Shown here: positions 1-12,868 of the stretch, piece by piece
Numbering within the stretch: the first letter of the stretch is position 1
Layout: each line of letters begins with the position of its first letter
Assembly (NCBI GenBank): GCA_008360955.1
Contig: LUCM01002247.1
Span: forward strand, 124,001-188,000
DNA: 64,000 nucleotides
Source of the DNA: Fasciolopsis buskii
Lineage: Eukaryota; Platyhelminthes; Trematoda; Plagiorchiida; Fasciolidae
Direction of reading: 5' to 3'
The notes under the pieces: model-generated
Told to the model about the DNA's origin: nothing
What the model saw: only the letters and a program-made list of their open reading frames with translations
The model's database searches: none
Position numbers and translations under genes: made by a program

Positions 1-3000
1 ATAGGATCGATATTTTCAATTCAAACTAGGTACCATTATAGGCATTGGAAAGAATCTGTGAATTTGCTTTTACCGGGAACGATGAAAGTAATTCGGAACA
101 CTAAAATGCGGAGCGACTTACTTTACCGGGATGTATATTCATTATTCCTTAAGCACTCAGTCATCAATATTGGGTTAGTATCACACGAAACAATCTTCGG
201 TCCCCTAAAACGCACCTCTTATTATGATATCGCGAATTGTTTCAGGAATGAGTTAGTTCTATTATCGTCATAAATAACCAGCAGACTCAAACGGAAGTAC
301 ATGAATGATTCTTCAGTGATCTTTTTGTCTGGAAGATGTTCAGTTTGTATCATTCACGCCGATTATCGATTTGCAGACAAACTGAACTAATCGATTGCCA
401 ATCTAAACTCGGTTGAACGAGCAGATGTGAATCTGACTAAGTGATCAAATTTTGTGGTGTCACATTTTTATATAACATCAGATCAGTACGGGTTTCGATT
501 ACCTCTTGCATGAAACGATGTTTCGATGCACCTGGAGAAGCAAATCGTTTTTCTAACCCCTGTAAACATTTTTTTTCAAAAAACCGATGTCAACCTAAGT
601 TAAGATAATCTTTTACACCTTTTTTTCCGATAGCCCGCGGCGAAATTTATCTAAATCAAAAATAGAAATAACTGCTATCGAATGATGCATATTTGCAGAA
701 CGTCTTATTCACCTCTTGTATTGCAGTTTATATGAATAGAAATCAAATACGATTGAAGAAATTTTACAGTTTGTTCAAACTTGCTGGATTTGAGTGTTAG
801 CTCGCATATGCCACTCAGTTTCTGCTTCCGTTTTTCAGATGTCAGATGATCAGCTAGGCTGGGTAACTCTGGAGGGCGTCTGACCTTCCGCTTCAGGATC
901 ATGGGCCCAATAAGTGCAATGACGCAATGCTAAGACATTCAGAACCATTTTCCTGTTCTCTTCAATCTAATCTCCGTGTCTGAATTGTAAGCGTACTTTG
1001 TACCGATAGACTGAAATCGCTATTCGAGTAACCGGGATAAAACGGGAACTTTGGCGTATGATGCGGATACCAACACTGTTCACATTGAACTTAAGGTCGT
1101 TAAAGTTAAAAATAGTTTTGTGGAGTTTCCTCTGGGAAATAAATTTCCGGTTTCACGTTAGTTTACGATTATTTCTGTTTTTACCATGTCTTATTTAAAA
1201 TTGTAAAACCATATGGCGTGAGTGTGCAACGTGAATGCGCTTCTTCAGGAAAGTACTTTCGTCGGTGACTCTGATTGCTTTACGTAAAATTGACTGATTG
1301 GATTGTGTTATGTCCATTTCTCGTTCACCGTCATATTTTGCTAATAACCTACGCAGAGCTACGCGATGTTCTGAAAGGATAGACAGAACGGTATGATCGT
1401 ACATTAGGCCGGAGATTTTGATGAATTATCTTGCTCGAGGTGACCGTACGTAGGTTCGTTAGGGTTTCGAAGAATAGATCGTGATATATACTCAAAACTG
1501 GCCTGGAAACTTCAATAAGCGACTTTCATTGGAGGCGATCAAAGGTTTTCCGATTTGGAATTTTTCATGTCTTTTGTACAGTCTGGCTGCATTGCGTTTG
1601 TGTACATGTGTAAGAATTCACCGGTGTAATTGCATTTGACGAATACCGGCAAAATGTCTGTTGGTGAATGAAACCAACTGAAACATTCTGTTTAGATTCG
1701 CCACGTGTCAGTTTCAGATTTGAATAAAAAATACAGCACTCTCTGTGTGATTTGGGATTTCATACATATTATATTATACATACATATATCTGCAGGAAAG
1801 AAATAATTCCAAACGTTTTGTTGATCATAATCAATAAAAATGTATGGCATCGTAATGCAAATCAACTCGATCCGGAACGGTGATTGGAAACAATGTTTTT
1901 CTAGACTATATAAATGACAATAGAGCAGGCAAGAGTAATACCCTAGATCATTTACTCGTGCCGGAACAGTTGTCAAAAGTCACAAAAATTTGCTTTCTAG
2001 AGTGATTACGAAGTTATAAACCCTATACTGATAGTATCACTTGATTAATGATTAATGAAGTGTACCAATGACGATCCAGATGGGAAGGTACATGTTTCCG
2101 AAAGCCAGTAGACAAATCAATACATTCTGAGACTGGGATAGCAATGCTACAGATTGGAAGGTTTTGCAAATATGATCCACGTTTAAATTTTACACACTGA
2201 TAGTGTGGTACAATGTAGTAAACATCGACAAACGTGTTGTTGTTAGCTCTGTTGTTAGCTCTGTAGATAACGAATTTAGCGATCAAACCATAACTAATAG
2301 AGAGAGAGAGTTGAAATGCCAGAGCAATCGATTAGTATGTTGTTAAGCGGCAGGACACTGTTAACGCTGTTAACGCTGATGACAAGGAATTAGTAGTCAA
2401 ACTAACCGGAAATCCCAAGTCTCAACCCTAGCTGCAAATCAGTGGTAATCCGAAGTCCCGATTGTCGGACATGAGATGTTCCAGTGTTCGTTGTCCGAAC
2501 ATAGGATTTTCGAATTAGGCCGTTAACAAGGTTCAAGGATAAACGTGTCCATTTGTCCGGTAGTCTCATTACTATTGGCTTTGCATATCTTATTGGAACC
2601 ACTTTCATATGCAAGCAGAAGACAACTGCAAATTCGTTTATTCCTACGTGGTATCTACACTGGGGGATTTGTGCGAACATTCCAACTTTTGCTTCGACTA
2701 CTAAAAGGTAGATGCCGGCTTTCGGGCAACCTTCCATGTTACTGAACACAACAAGCACGATATGGGTGAGCGAGGAGTTGGAAGAGATCAGAGGTTCGTG
2801 TGAGGCATATTTTGTTCTAAAGATGATATAAGACAGTAAACAAGGAACGGGAGAAACTCTCATAGAAAAGGCATTTAGAATGCTCACCCAATCGGTTGGG
2901 ATCCAATGTCGATGGAGTTCAGCGTACCCATGAAATACACAAGCATCAGTCCCAATAAGGTTGTAGCTTTTTTTACACCTTAAATGCGCATATTATCGTC

Positions 3001-6000
3001 TCGGAAAGATACAGAAAAACAAAGTTCAATACAAACATGCGGTCACCGCGATAACTCAGCACAAGTTGACGCATGACAACTTGATTACAAATGGTGGTGG
3101 TTCACTTCTAAGTTTCCCCGTCCACGAGGCCGCAAACAATAAAATTAATTTGCCGCAAATATTATACTTGTTGATGAGATTAAATATTATCGGAAGCATT
3201 TCCTTCGATTATTGTGGAACGGACAAAAATTCAAGAAATTCATCCTTTTTTCGCAGAAGGCAACTTCATATTTTTTATGTAATCTGTTTGGGTTCTAGGC
3301 ATTAGCGTAACGCGTGGTGACCCGCGGTGACCCTGACGCGTAGCGCACCCATTAGAAGTAATACTGCTCACGGAAATTCTATTTGGTTTTGTTCATACGG
3401 TGAAGATATAGGCCTTTGTAGACTTATCTATTCTAAATTTACACACTTTGAATATCTGTGGGCTGAACTCCGCTGATTCAAGCGTATCTACCGATAGGTC
3501 ATTAATTCTGGTCACCAACTGTCCAGAGGCTCGAACTTTTCAGTATTTATTTTAGCTCATTTGCTCTCTTATAGAATAAGGCCCAATAGAAACTGAGCAG
3601 TTTCGTTGTACGGTCTCGGCCGCGAAGTACGGTTTCTTTGCGTTCGCGGTTTTTTAATGATGCTCCCAGTGGCGATTCTGCGTTCACGAACAATTTGAAT
3701 CGCACTTGATTCGAAGCTGCTCATGTTTTACTCGTTAGATTTATGTCGGCAAATAAGGATTTTTTTGTTCTATTTTTTTCCACTTCAATGTGTAATAAAA
3801 TGCAACCGACACGTCGAAGCGACGAAGTCCCCCCATGACGGAAGAAGGCAGGAAGAGTTCACATGGCCTGGTGAAATACAGTTGATTGATTATATACACA
3901 ACAAAAGTGGTACCCACGGAACGTTTGTTTACTCACTTGACCTCAACCATTGATTTAATTCAGTAAATAAGGTCGCATACAGAAAGCAGAGTGACCGACA
4001 AAATAATATCGTCTAATAATTATTTGCACAAATTGATGTTACTCACTTCAGTCGTTCGCGCTCAGTGCAGGAAAAAGTAACTCACGAATTGCGTGAACTC
4101 AATGGAGCAGTTAACTCAATTATCTATACACTCTTTTCCCATCATCTTCTAGGCTATGTTAAAACTATTTGGAATTACGTCCAGTTTATTCGAGATTGCC
4201 AGCAGGTCGACTAGTCGCAGGTCCTTTCTGTCACGTCTAAAGCATGACGGATATTGTGCGCACAAATGTCGCGTACTTTTAGAAAGATTTACTACTTGTT
4301 CATACGTCATTCGGTACCATGAGCAAGCGTAAACTGACTAGTTTTTGTTGCAACTACGAAGTGTTTACACAATTCTGAAATCAACTAAAGCACCACATAG
4401 CAAGTCATTCATAGGATGGTGGCGGGAATACGATGATCCACAGTGATCCGAGAGAGGATCCTGTGCTACATGGCTGTTGCTGTGCAACTTAAACTAACCA
4501 AGTTTTATCAGGTGTGACAGCTCTTGCCATTGGTAACGAGAATCTCTTTCTGATCAAAAACGTTTTCATTATTATGGAGTTAATTTGGTTTAATTAAACA
4601 ACCAGTCGGGCTTTGGAGTGAAATTTCATCTTGATTAAAGAGGTTTTGTATTCACGCGTACTGAATGGGAAATTTCTCAAGATCTATCGATATTGTTTTT
4701 TTGTGCTTTTCAATGACTGCTTTGAATGGTCGCCTTCTCCGGGAAGCTAACTGTCAGCGAGCAGACCGACAATTTTCATATGACCTTAATTCACCCTTTT
4801 CAACGCAATATTCTAAACCTCTCTTTGGGACAGAGTTTTTGTTGACATAATTTATTACTTTTGTTAGACCAGAAAGAGAAGAATGATGAATCGAGACCCC
4901 GAACGACAAAAATCATGAACGATATTCATACACCGGTTCATGCATACTCTTTGTCGTGTTCGCAATCAAAGATTGTAATCTGAACGTCGGGATCAACCAA
5001 TTATGATGGTAATTGCTTTCACAGACATAATCACAAGGTCCGTGAGAGTCATGTCCCCTTAAGTCCGTGAGGGCGAATCAAACCATTCTCATGATCTGGA
5101 AATTGAATTAAGCATTCGGGGTGACTGAAACCCAAAATTGGTAGCACTTGGTTTTTTTATGTTTGATTCGCATCCAGCCATAAACAAGCGCCAATTACCA
5201 ACAGTGGTGATTTGTCTGCCAATCGATTTGCTTTATCCGGTCTAGTCATCACGGATGCACGAGTAAGCTATATAGGTTCTTGTTTGCATGAATTCACTTC
5301 ATCAAACCTCCGCTTGGTCAGAGAAAGAAGCGAGCGTGGGAGGCATGAGGTGACTGTTTACATTGTGATTTCCGTTGGACAAATTTCAGACGATTAGTAG
5401 GGTAGTGACAAATCCGCATACATGTTCACGGCCATATGCGGTTTGTCACACGCAGAGATTAGATGGCACGATTGAGATTCTTTGATAGAAGTCCCTGGTA
5501 CGGTACACTTTAAGTGATTCATATAAATATATCTACACAACTGGATGATGTTCTATTTCGAACATCAACCCATGTTGTCGGCCGGGAACTCTTTCGTGAT
5601 CTTTGAAGTGAAACATTATCGGACTATTTCGTTCTGTGACCAGGGGTGATCAAGTGGTCCATGGGGTGCATTTGGACGCATCAAATCACTAACCCCTTCC
5701 TCATCACGACAGCTTTCGAATGGAGAAAATTTCTTTCCTATGATAAATAACAAAAAATGAAATAAATATGGTTCAATATCTTATGACTAAATGAACTTGG
5801 GGACACGTTGACGAAACTTTCAAACAGAAACGGACTGGAATGCTGCTGATTTTCGATAGGTTATCCCCATTCATGAATCCCGGTCCAATCAGAAAGATTT
5901 TGGTACATTCCTTGTGCAGTTTTTGCTTGTGTTCCGTGCATCCCTATCACGCGCAAAAAGGCGTATTCAACCTTCAATACTTTACAAAATATCACCCAAG

Positions 6001-9000
6001 TCGTGCGGGGACATTGTATCCCGTCCATTCATCACAAAACCATACATTGCAACAAGTGGTGGAAAAAACGACACTCACTCATTGGTATAAACAATGTAAC
6101 TACGAACGATCGTTGCTTTTTGAATTTGGAATCTGACTGGCAAAATATCACAGTCGATTGTTCTGCTTCATTTAGTCCTTTCATTCTCTTCTTTTTTGAC
6201 GAATCAATGAGGAATTCAGATTTTGGACACTTTGTAATTCCGTCTTGGGTGGATGGCTTTGATCAGCTTGTACTTGTTATGCTATGCAATTGTTCTTGAG
6301 TTACCAACATGAGTGATTGGATCGACTACGCGTTTCTTTGTTTGTCTGCCCCAAGTCCATTTCATTCCTCGTTTTCTTTCCAATTCATTGTTCAGTTGTT
6401 CCAAATGAAGATGCCGGGACTTTTGTTCCGTCAGAACTAGTTTCTTGACCAGAACAGTCCTCATCTGTGTAAACATCATTGACTCGATCTGGACGCATTT
6501 CCTCGGCACAGTGTTCATCAAGGCAGTGCCGCGAGGGAGGAATATGCATTATCTGTTGGAGATTTGCCACACCTTCAAGAATGTGTTCATATTCTGCCGA
6601 TTCGATGTGTTTCGAACAGTTTGGACGAAAGTATGGGGGCTAAGTTCCCAGTTGTGCAGATGTGTCACTATGCTTATCTAACCACGAGATTGGTCAAGAA
6701 CCATGCTAAGGTGTGAAACGAAAAATCAAATTCCACATATCTTATGAACTTTCATATGCCTACTCCGTATGACGAGCAAACGGTGAAGAAGACAACTGTT
6801 AGAGTGTAACTCTGAAAGATTGATAAAAAGACCGAGAGAGACTTATCTGATAACGATAAAACAAAGATAGAAAATATATACATTTGTTTCGGCTGATTTG
6901 ATCTAGATAGAAGTGACAATTCTTCCAAACGGGGATAATCCACGTATGGAATCAGCCCATGGAGCTGTACTCTGTGTGCTTTGACCGTCGAGCGACGAGG
7001 CCACACCGAAGAATGCTTATGTACATTACCGATTGTTACCAGCCCAAATCACGTAAATACCTGGAATTTATCACAGTGAACGTATTGGTAATTCGGATAT
7101 CAGGGCAGGATCTTTTTTGTGCCCTTGTTTCTGACTTGGACTAATTCGACATTCGACAGATCCGCTCGATCAAACTTCGTAAACATTCACGCCCTTTAAT
7201 TCCTAGTCTTCAGTGAGCGTAGATTCATAAACTGTCAAATTACGAAATGTTTGTTTTGGTGGATGCTTTGTGCTAGCTCAATTCGAACATGTAAATACTG
7301 ATCCTCAAGTGAAATTTTCGTGAACTGTTCCGCGTGACTTCGTAGCTCGTTGCCAAACTACAGATGGTAAAATTTGTGGGTTACATCTATGCATGGATTC
7401 AGTTACTCACGAGGTCAGGGAATTTCACATTTGGTTCTACAGTATCTGTTGCATTGCTTACTATAACAGGAAATGTGTGCTGTGTTCTCGCTGGTACTGA
7501 CAGATCGTGCCACTTGATCGTATCGTGTTCCATACATCTTCTCCGTAATCGCGGCTCTCGTTATTGACGCGACTGAATTTTCCTGTAGCTCAACATGTCC
7601 TGTTGTTTGCATTAATCACATTTCTTGCAGGGATGAACATGGTACATGAGTGTGATCGTGGTAGTGATCATTTTATTGGTAATTGGAGTGATCAAAGTAG
7701 CGGAGTAGAACTTCCCGGTGTTGGATGACAGAACATTTAAACTTCAGCGGCGCTGATAAATTGTAGCAAAACCATTCACAAGTTAATTCGAGACGGCAAT
7801 TATTCAAGAATATACACGTTTCTGATATGGGATTAACAAACCCATTGTGATCCTAATTCCAACATCATCACCACCTACATTTTCCTTCCATCAGATTCTT
7901 TCACAGATCATCTCTAATTTGTGACAGTGGCTCATCGGAATCAACTATTTTTTAGACCTAATCTACAATTCCTCAACCACAGCTGACGAAACTAGCCACG
8001 ACCGGTTGTGGCTTTTGTCTCCTATCCCCGTTTTATTCGTACCATTGCAAACGACTTTGAACATAACATGTTAGGTAATATGATGACAATAAGTGTTCGA
8101 ATAAACCTATTTCTGTACGCTTTAGAGTTACCAATCTGGGGCAGTTGATCAGTCTAGTATTTTCAGATGTTTCCGACACTAAACTGATCACGGTGACGTA
8201 ATGTACTTATATGAATCATGTGCATCATCCGCGAAGTTTTTGATTGTTCCGCTCCTTGAAACAACGCAGAAGCACGTTTTCCTTTTTCGTGGTAAACCGA
8301 TTGTCCAATGTCTGTTGACATTGTGGTATTTTGATAGTTTCTAATTTGACATCTCTGCAGCCGCGTAAGTGAAGTTTTGAACGTTATTGCTAATTGGTGA
8401 TAGGTCCCGAATATTTGATTCTGGTCGTGATAAAAGATAGGAAGTCCTAGCTTCCTATATCTAGGTACAGGTGTTGTTTTCAAAATATTATTCGTTTGTA
8501 CACACGTTGATACACAAAAATCCTAGGGGTCCTTGGATCCACCACCTCAGAAGAACGAAGATCGTTAACACTTTTATAAGCCAGTGATTTGTCAAACGTC
8601 GCGGCCATGTACACGCTTGCTTTGATAAATTTGCGCATCCGTGTTTCCCCGTTCGGAACCGAAAACAACCCAAAATGAAACTCCATGCGCAACACAAGCT
8701 CAGTTCAGTTTGTACGGCCATTATCCTTGCATCAACCTGATCTAGTTTTGGTTGCCATCGTTTCATGTAGAACGGATGTTGAAAGTATTCGGGTGAACTG
8801 TATTTCGCCCTAGCTCACACCACAGAATTGGTTTTCCTTTGAGAATCCTAACCGAAGCATTTGATTCAAAAGTCTTATCCACAAGAGGGTGGGACATTAG
8901 ACCAGCACGGGAACTCGGAACAGTTGCATACTTATCACTACTCCCCATACTAGAAGCAATGGATAACGCGATTCTGATTACCGTGTACGACGATCGATGC

Positions 9001-10225
9001 AACAATATGAGATTCATTATGTTTGTGCTATTCATTCAGATTCGTTTCCGGACGAAAACTGCTAGAATCTAGCCTTTAAACAGGAAAACCATTAAAGTCC
9101 TCATCAAAGGTTGTTGGTTCTAAGAAGTAGGCACCGGAGAGTGGCTAAGTGGAAGCGCAAGTGCTTTGATCACTTGTTTTTCTACTCCATTTTCTTACTG
9201 AGTTGTTAGTTTAAATGAACTCGGAATGTGGAAGACCGGGAGACTGCTTCGTCTGATCTCTTGATTTGCTAGCCATGATTGAGTATTTTGGCTTGGGATC
9301 AGCTATCCTGTGTGGCCAGTTCGTTCACGGAGGTACGGAGACACGCAAGTCGTCACACCACGTCAAGGTGCACTCTCACTTTGATACAACGAAAATCATC
9401 TGACCACTTTGTTACGTTGGCTTCAATGCACGGGAATTTGGAAAGATGCAGGAAGCTGACTGATTGTGTCGTGTGATTATTTCCAACAAAATTTGTCCAC
9501 TGGATCATTTGCTTGTGACAAAACATTTACTTCCACCGACCGTATTTATTGAGAAAATACGAGAATTGACGAATCAGATCCATTATATGTTTGGATTTGT
9601 TACTTTATAATTAATTACGTCAGAAAGTTTACCATAAGCTGGAAAGTAATACAGGCTATCTGCCTCTTTCATTGATGGTTCCTGTTATTCATGTTGACCG
9701 AGTTTTTTTCTGAAGATTGCCGAAGTTATGAGTAGTTTGCTCAATATGATTGGTTGGGAATATTTTCGTGTGAAAAATTCTGCATCATTCGTTGCGAATG
9801 CTCCGTGAACCATGTAGAAATGTCAGAAAACCATACAACTTTCCGCGTTCCCCGTTTGGATTCAATCGGTGTGGACTGCTGGGGGTTCCAGACAAAAATG
9901 AAGCAGTCATACAATGATTCCTTCTTTCCTCAATGGTGATGACGCATTTCGCATAGTATAGTACTTTTGTGAAGGTAGTGAACTCTCATTATACAGTTTA
10001 TATTTTCTGTCTAAAAAATCCATTTTCTTGTTTATATTCCACGTTATTTTTCTTTTTAATAAATGATTATTATCATAATCTTTATACCTGCTCACACTAC
10101 ATTGTCCTGACGCGATGTACTTTGTTCGAAATCTTTCCTAGTTTGTTACTTCAGTATTTTCCACTCACTTGATTGTTGTGTTTACGAACTCGTGACTTTT
10201 GTTCGCATGCTTTGACTAATTATAG
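1..10225 (+). other. Partial upstream intron of the liprin gene, no exon recognised
   Basis: This stretch precedes the acceptor of exon A. I read the open frames on both strands and found none with recognisable protein motifs; nearly all are under 110 codons and rich in Phe, Cys, Ser and Ile as expected of AT-rich non-coding DNA. The coiled-coil region expected upstream of the SAM domains in liprins is not visible, so its exons probably lie before the window. Minor content: an AG run at 2299-2310, a 12-bp tandem duplication at 2239-2262, a 9-bp tandem duplication at 2361-2378, and one unusually long minus-strand frame at 2402-2887, reported as a finding. Calling it an intron is inference from exon A starting in the middle of a codon. 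Confidence 0.6.
2239..2262. repeat. 12-bp tandem duplication
   Basis: Two perfect adjacent copies of GTTGTTAGCTCT. It lies in intronic DNA and has no evident function. A second small tandem duplication (GTTAACGCT twice) follows at 2361-2378. Confidence 0.8.
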
Positions 10226-10571
10226 CTGGGACCCACCTGCCAATCGCCGAGGTTCCCCCACGCCCTGCAACCCGGCTAACCGGCGTTAGTGTGAATGGTT
10301 CGACAAACGCTGACTTCAGTGCAACTACAAAAGCCAAATCTGCGTTGGCCTCGAATGAATCAACCGAAACAAAGGATTCGGCTGACAGTCCGGAAGTAAC
10401 CGTTTGTCATTTACCTCCGTTTTGTTGGTCCCCGGCCCATGTGATCTACTGGCTTTCCGAGTATGCTTGCCTTCCGGGTGGATGTGTAGCCGCAGCAGAA
10501 CGAATTCGGTTGGACGGGAAACAGTTGACCACTCTTTCGGGCAATAAAGCTGACAAGTTGTTGTGCTTGAG
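10226..10571 (+). CDS. Liprin-alpha-like protein, exon A (linker and most of SAM1)
   Basis: This internal exon encodes residues 1-114 and two bases of codon 115. The acceptor is a TAG ending at 10225, preceded by a TGACTAAT branch-like motif; the donor is GAG|GTAGGT at 10572. The exon opens with two bases of a split codon. Residues 1-60 are a Pro/Ser/Thr/Lys-rich disordered linker. Residues 66-114 begin a SAM domain: WSPAHVIYWL, then GGCVAAAERIRLDGKQL and LTTLSG. This resembles the first SAM of liprin-alpha, where a Trp-x-x-x-x-Val-x-x-Trp-Leu core is followed by a VAA(C/A) segment and a Leu-Ser turn. Liprin SAM1-3 form one unit that binds partners such as CASK and liprin-beta at presynaptic active zones and focal adhesions. 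Family identity is by recognition only. An in-frame TGA at 10213 lies just upstream of the acceptor, so translation cannot simply run in from upstream. A 113-codon antisense frame here is a shadow. Confidence 0.85.
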
Positions 10572-12138
10572 GTAGGTTTCACCGATGCACTGATGCGGTA
10601 GTAATACTTTGATTGTGAACACATGCTGAGAAATACAAGTGGCTGACAAATAAAGAGCTTAGCCACTCAGTGTCTTCTCCGGTTCATGTTATTTTGTTTA
10701 TGCTATTGAATATATTCGATGGAATCAGCTTTTTTGATGTGCCCTTACTGCAACTTCAAGTAATGTCGGTTGCAAGCCCAGTTGTTTTTTATGGGTTATT
10801 GCAACCAAATTCACGCTGAAACGGGACTCTTAGTGTCGGTATAATCTGAACAAAAGAAAACGTAGCCAAGCAATCACGTTTGTCTGTCTCCTCAGCTTAT
10901 GTGGACATTGTTGCTCTCACTCATGTTACACAAGTCCTAGAGAACGCACGGTAATCTCATCTGAAGTAACATCCGGTTCATTTGAAGATGAAAAGGTGTA
11001 TACATATGAAGAGGTTCAATAGTCCGTCTGCTTCAAACCTCTTTGGGGGTCCACCACTTGTCGGACTTGAGGATCCAGGGTTTTCACTGGTGTGAAATAC
11101 CGCCTCATACGGATTGGCAGTCGGATTACCATGAAAAACCTGGGCTAAATAGGATGCTAGACTTCTATCCGCTTCATTGCTGTTCTCCATAACAAACCGA
11201 AATCACATTTTGTCACTGATATGTTGTTTGAAAGAATGCCTACAGGATTGTTCGTGAAACAGTCGACGAAAACCAGATTGGTCTGGTCGCACCAAAACTC
11301 TGCTCATTTTTTCTCATTTCTTTCCAGTGAAATTATCCGAAGCACAAAGTCATGGGTCATTTCTTCTAAATTGTTGGATTCGCCCATATTCCAATGAAAG
11401 TGGGGCGTGATATTCATTCATCGAATGTGTTATGAAGTCTAGTGGAGAATTCAAACCCGGGTCTGGTGTTCTATGCGCTCACTATTTATGGGGTTTTGAA
11501 ATTCCCAAACAGGTTGTTCCATGCTCAAATTGTACACTGGAATGATGTGAAAGAGAATGAAGTCGCACCGTTTTAGAAGTCGTGCGATATGAATCGAAAT
11601 CATTGGATTTGCCATCATTGAACTAAAGTGAACTAAAATTATTACTTTAGATTGTATCCGTACACGGCTAATTCAAACAAACAATACTGTACACAGAATG
11701 ATTAAGGTTTACGACTTGTTTTCGCTTATCAGTCTCCAACAATTTTTGGTGAATGGCCAAACCCGGACACCAGTGAAAATGCCCTGACTTATTTGTGCGA
11801 TTACTGAAAACGCCATTGAAAACTCGTACGCCTAAACCAATCCGATGCTATGCACGAAGTTTCAACTGAGGTATACAAAACGACCTCCCTAAAGCGGCCC
11901 ATATTCCCGAAAAGTATGTAACTAATGCCTGTGAGTGATAGTTTATAGAGCCTGTCGAATACTTTAAATTCCCTATTTTCGAATTTTGTCAACACGAAAA
12001 TGATTTTACACAGCCGGGTCATCCTTGCACAAGCGTGTGTGTTCAGATTAAATCAGACAAACGGATTACGTCAACAGCAATTCGGAAATAATTATGTACA
12101 GTTTCTGTCTGTCTCGGCCCGATCTCGTCAGTTTGTCG

Positions 12139-12157
12139 CTCTCTCTCTCTCTCTCTC
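12139..12157. repeat. CT microsatellite
   Basis: About nine uninterrupted CT units, followed by a further short CT-rich stretch (GCCCTCTCTG). It is intronic. Confidence 0.9.
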
Positions 12158-12839
12158 GCCCTCTCTGTTTGTTGATCTCACTGTTCACCTCCTCTCGGCT
12201 GTCTCTGTCGTGGATGTGGCAGTGACTAAAACGCTGCCGGTGTTCAGTGAAACGTGTTCTGTTTGATAAAACAAATAGACAGCTGAAATAACGGAGTTGA
12301 CAAAATCAATACGTTTGCTTGCTGCGGTCGATTGTCATCGACGTATGTGGTGTCTCCGCTCATGTGTATCGTTTCTCATTGAATGGATCACGAAGTCCAT
12401 GTTTTGTTCCTTTCCAGGGTTCTACAATTTAGTTTTTCTACGACCAAACCAATTACTCTGAATTCCATGCAGCTTTCTGGTTATATATGTAAGTGTATGC
12501 ATACTGGTAGTGGATTCTAAAGTAACGCTTATGGCCAATAATTTAGGGCAATAAGGAATTCGATGGCACCGTTCACCTTCAAAATTGATCGTCGCAGTTC
12601 AAATAAAATCGCGTAACCTCTCAAGTAATTGGATACGTGGTAGACCTATTCACTCGTATTCTCGTAGCTCAATCACAGGAAGCACTAACTAATCACTTTT
12701 GTTGTCGGGATTCGATGAATGCTTTGGGCTAGCTAAATTGGACAGGGCAAACGCCCAATAACGGGCAGGACACTGAGTTGAAATAATCTTCTAGCGACGT
12801 CTGGATGCAAACAAAAGGATGGTGGGTTTTTGCTAACTA

Positions 12840-12868
12840 TATGTATATGTATATGTACATAATATATG
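12840..12868. repeat. ATGTAT-type AT-rich simple repeat
   Basis: Imperfect repeat of ATGTAT units grading into ACATAATATATG. It is intronic with no other feature around it. Confidence 0.7.

Noticed and set aside
9131..9200. tRNA-like A box (GTGGCTAAGTGG)
   Set aside because: No B box at the right distance and no cloverleaf.
10325..10666. 113-codon minus-strand frame
   Set aside because: It is antisense to exon A, with no motif; the plus strand carries the SAM domain.
11440..11475. Minus-strand B-box-like string (GGGTTTGAATTCTCC)
   Set aside because: No matching A box; a single short match is expected by chance.
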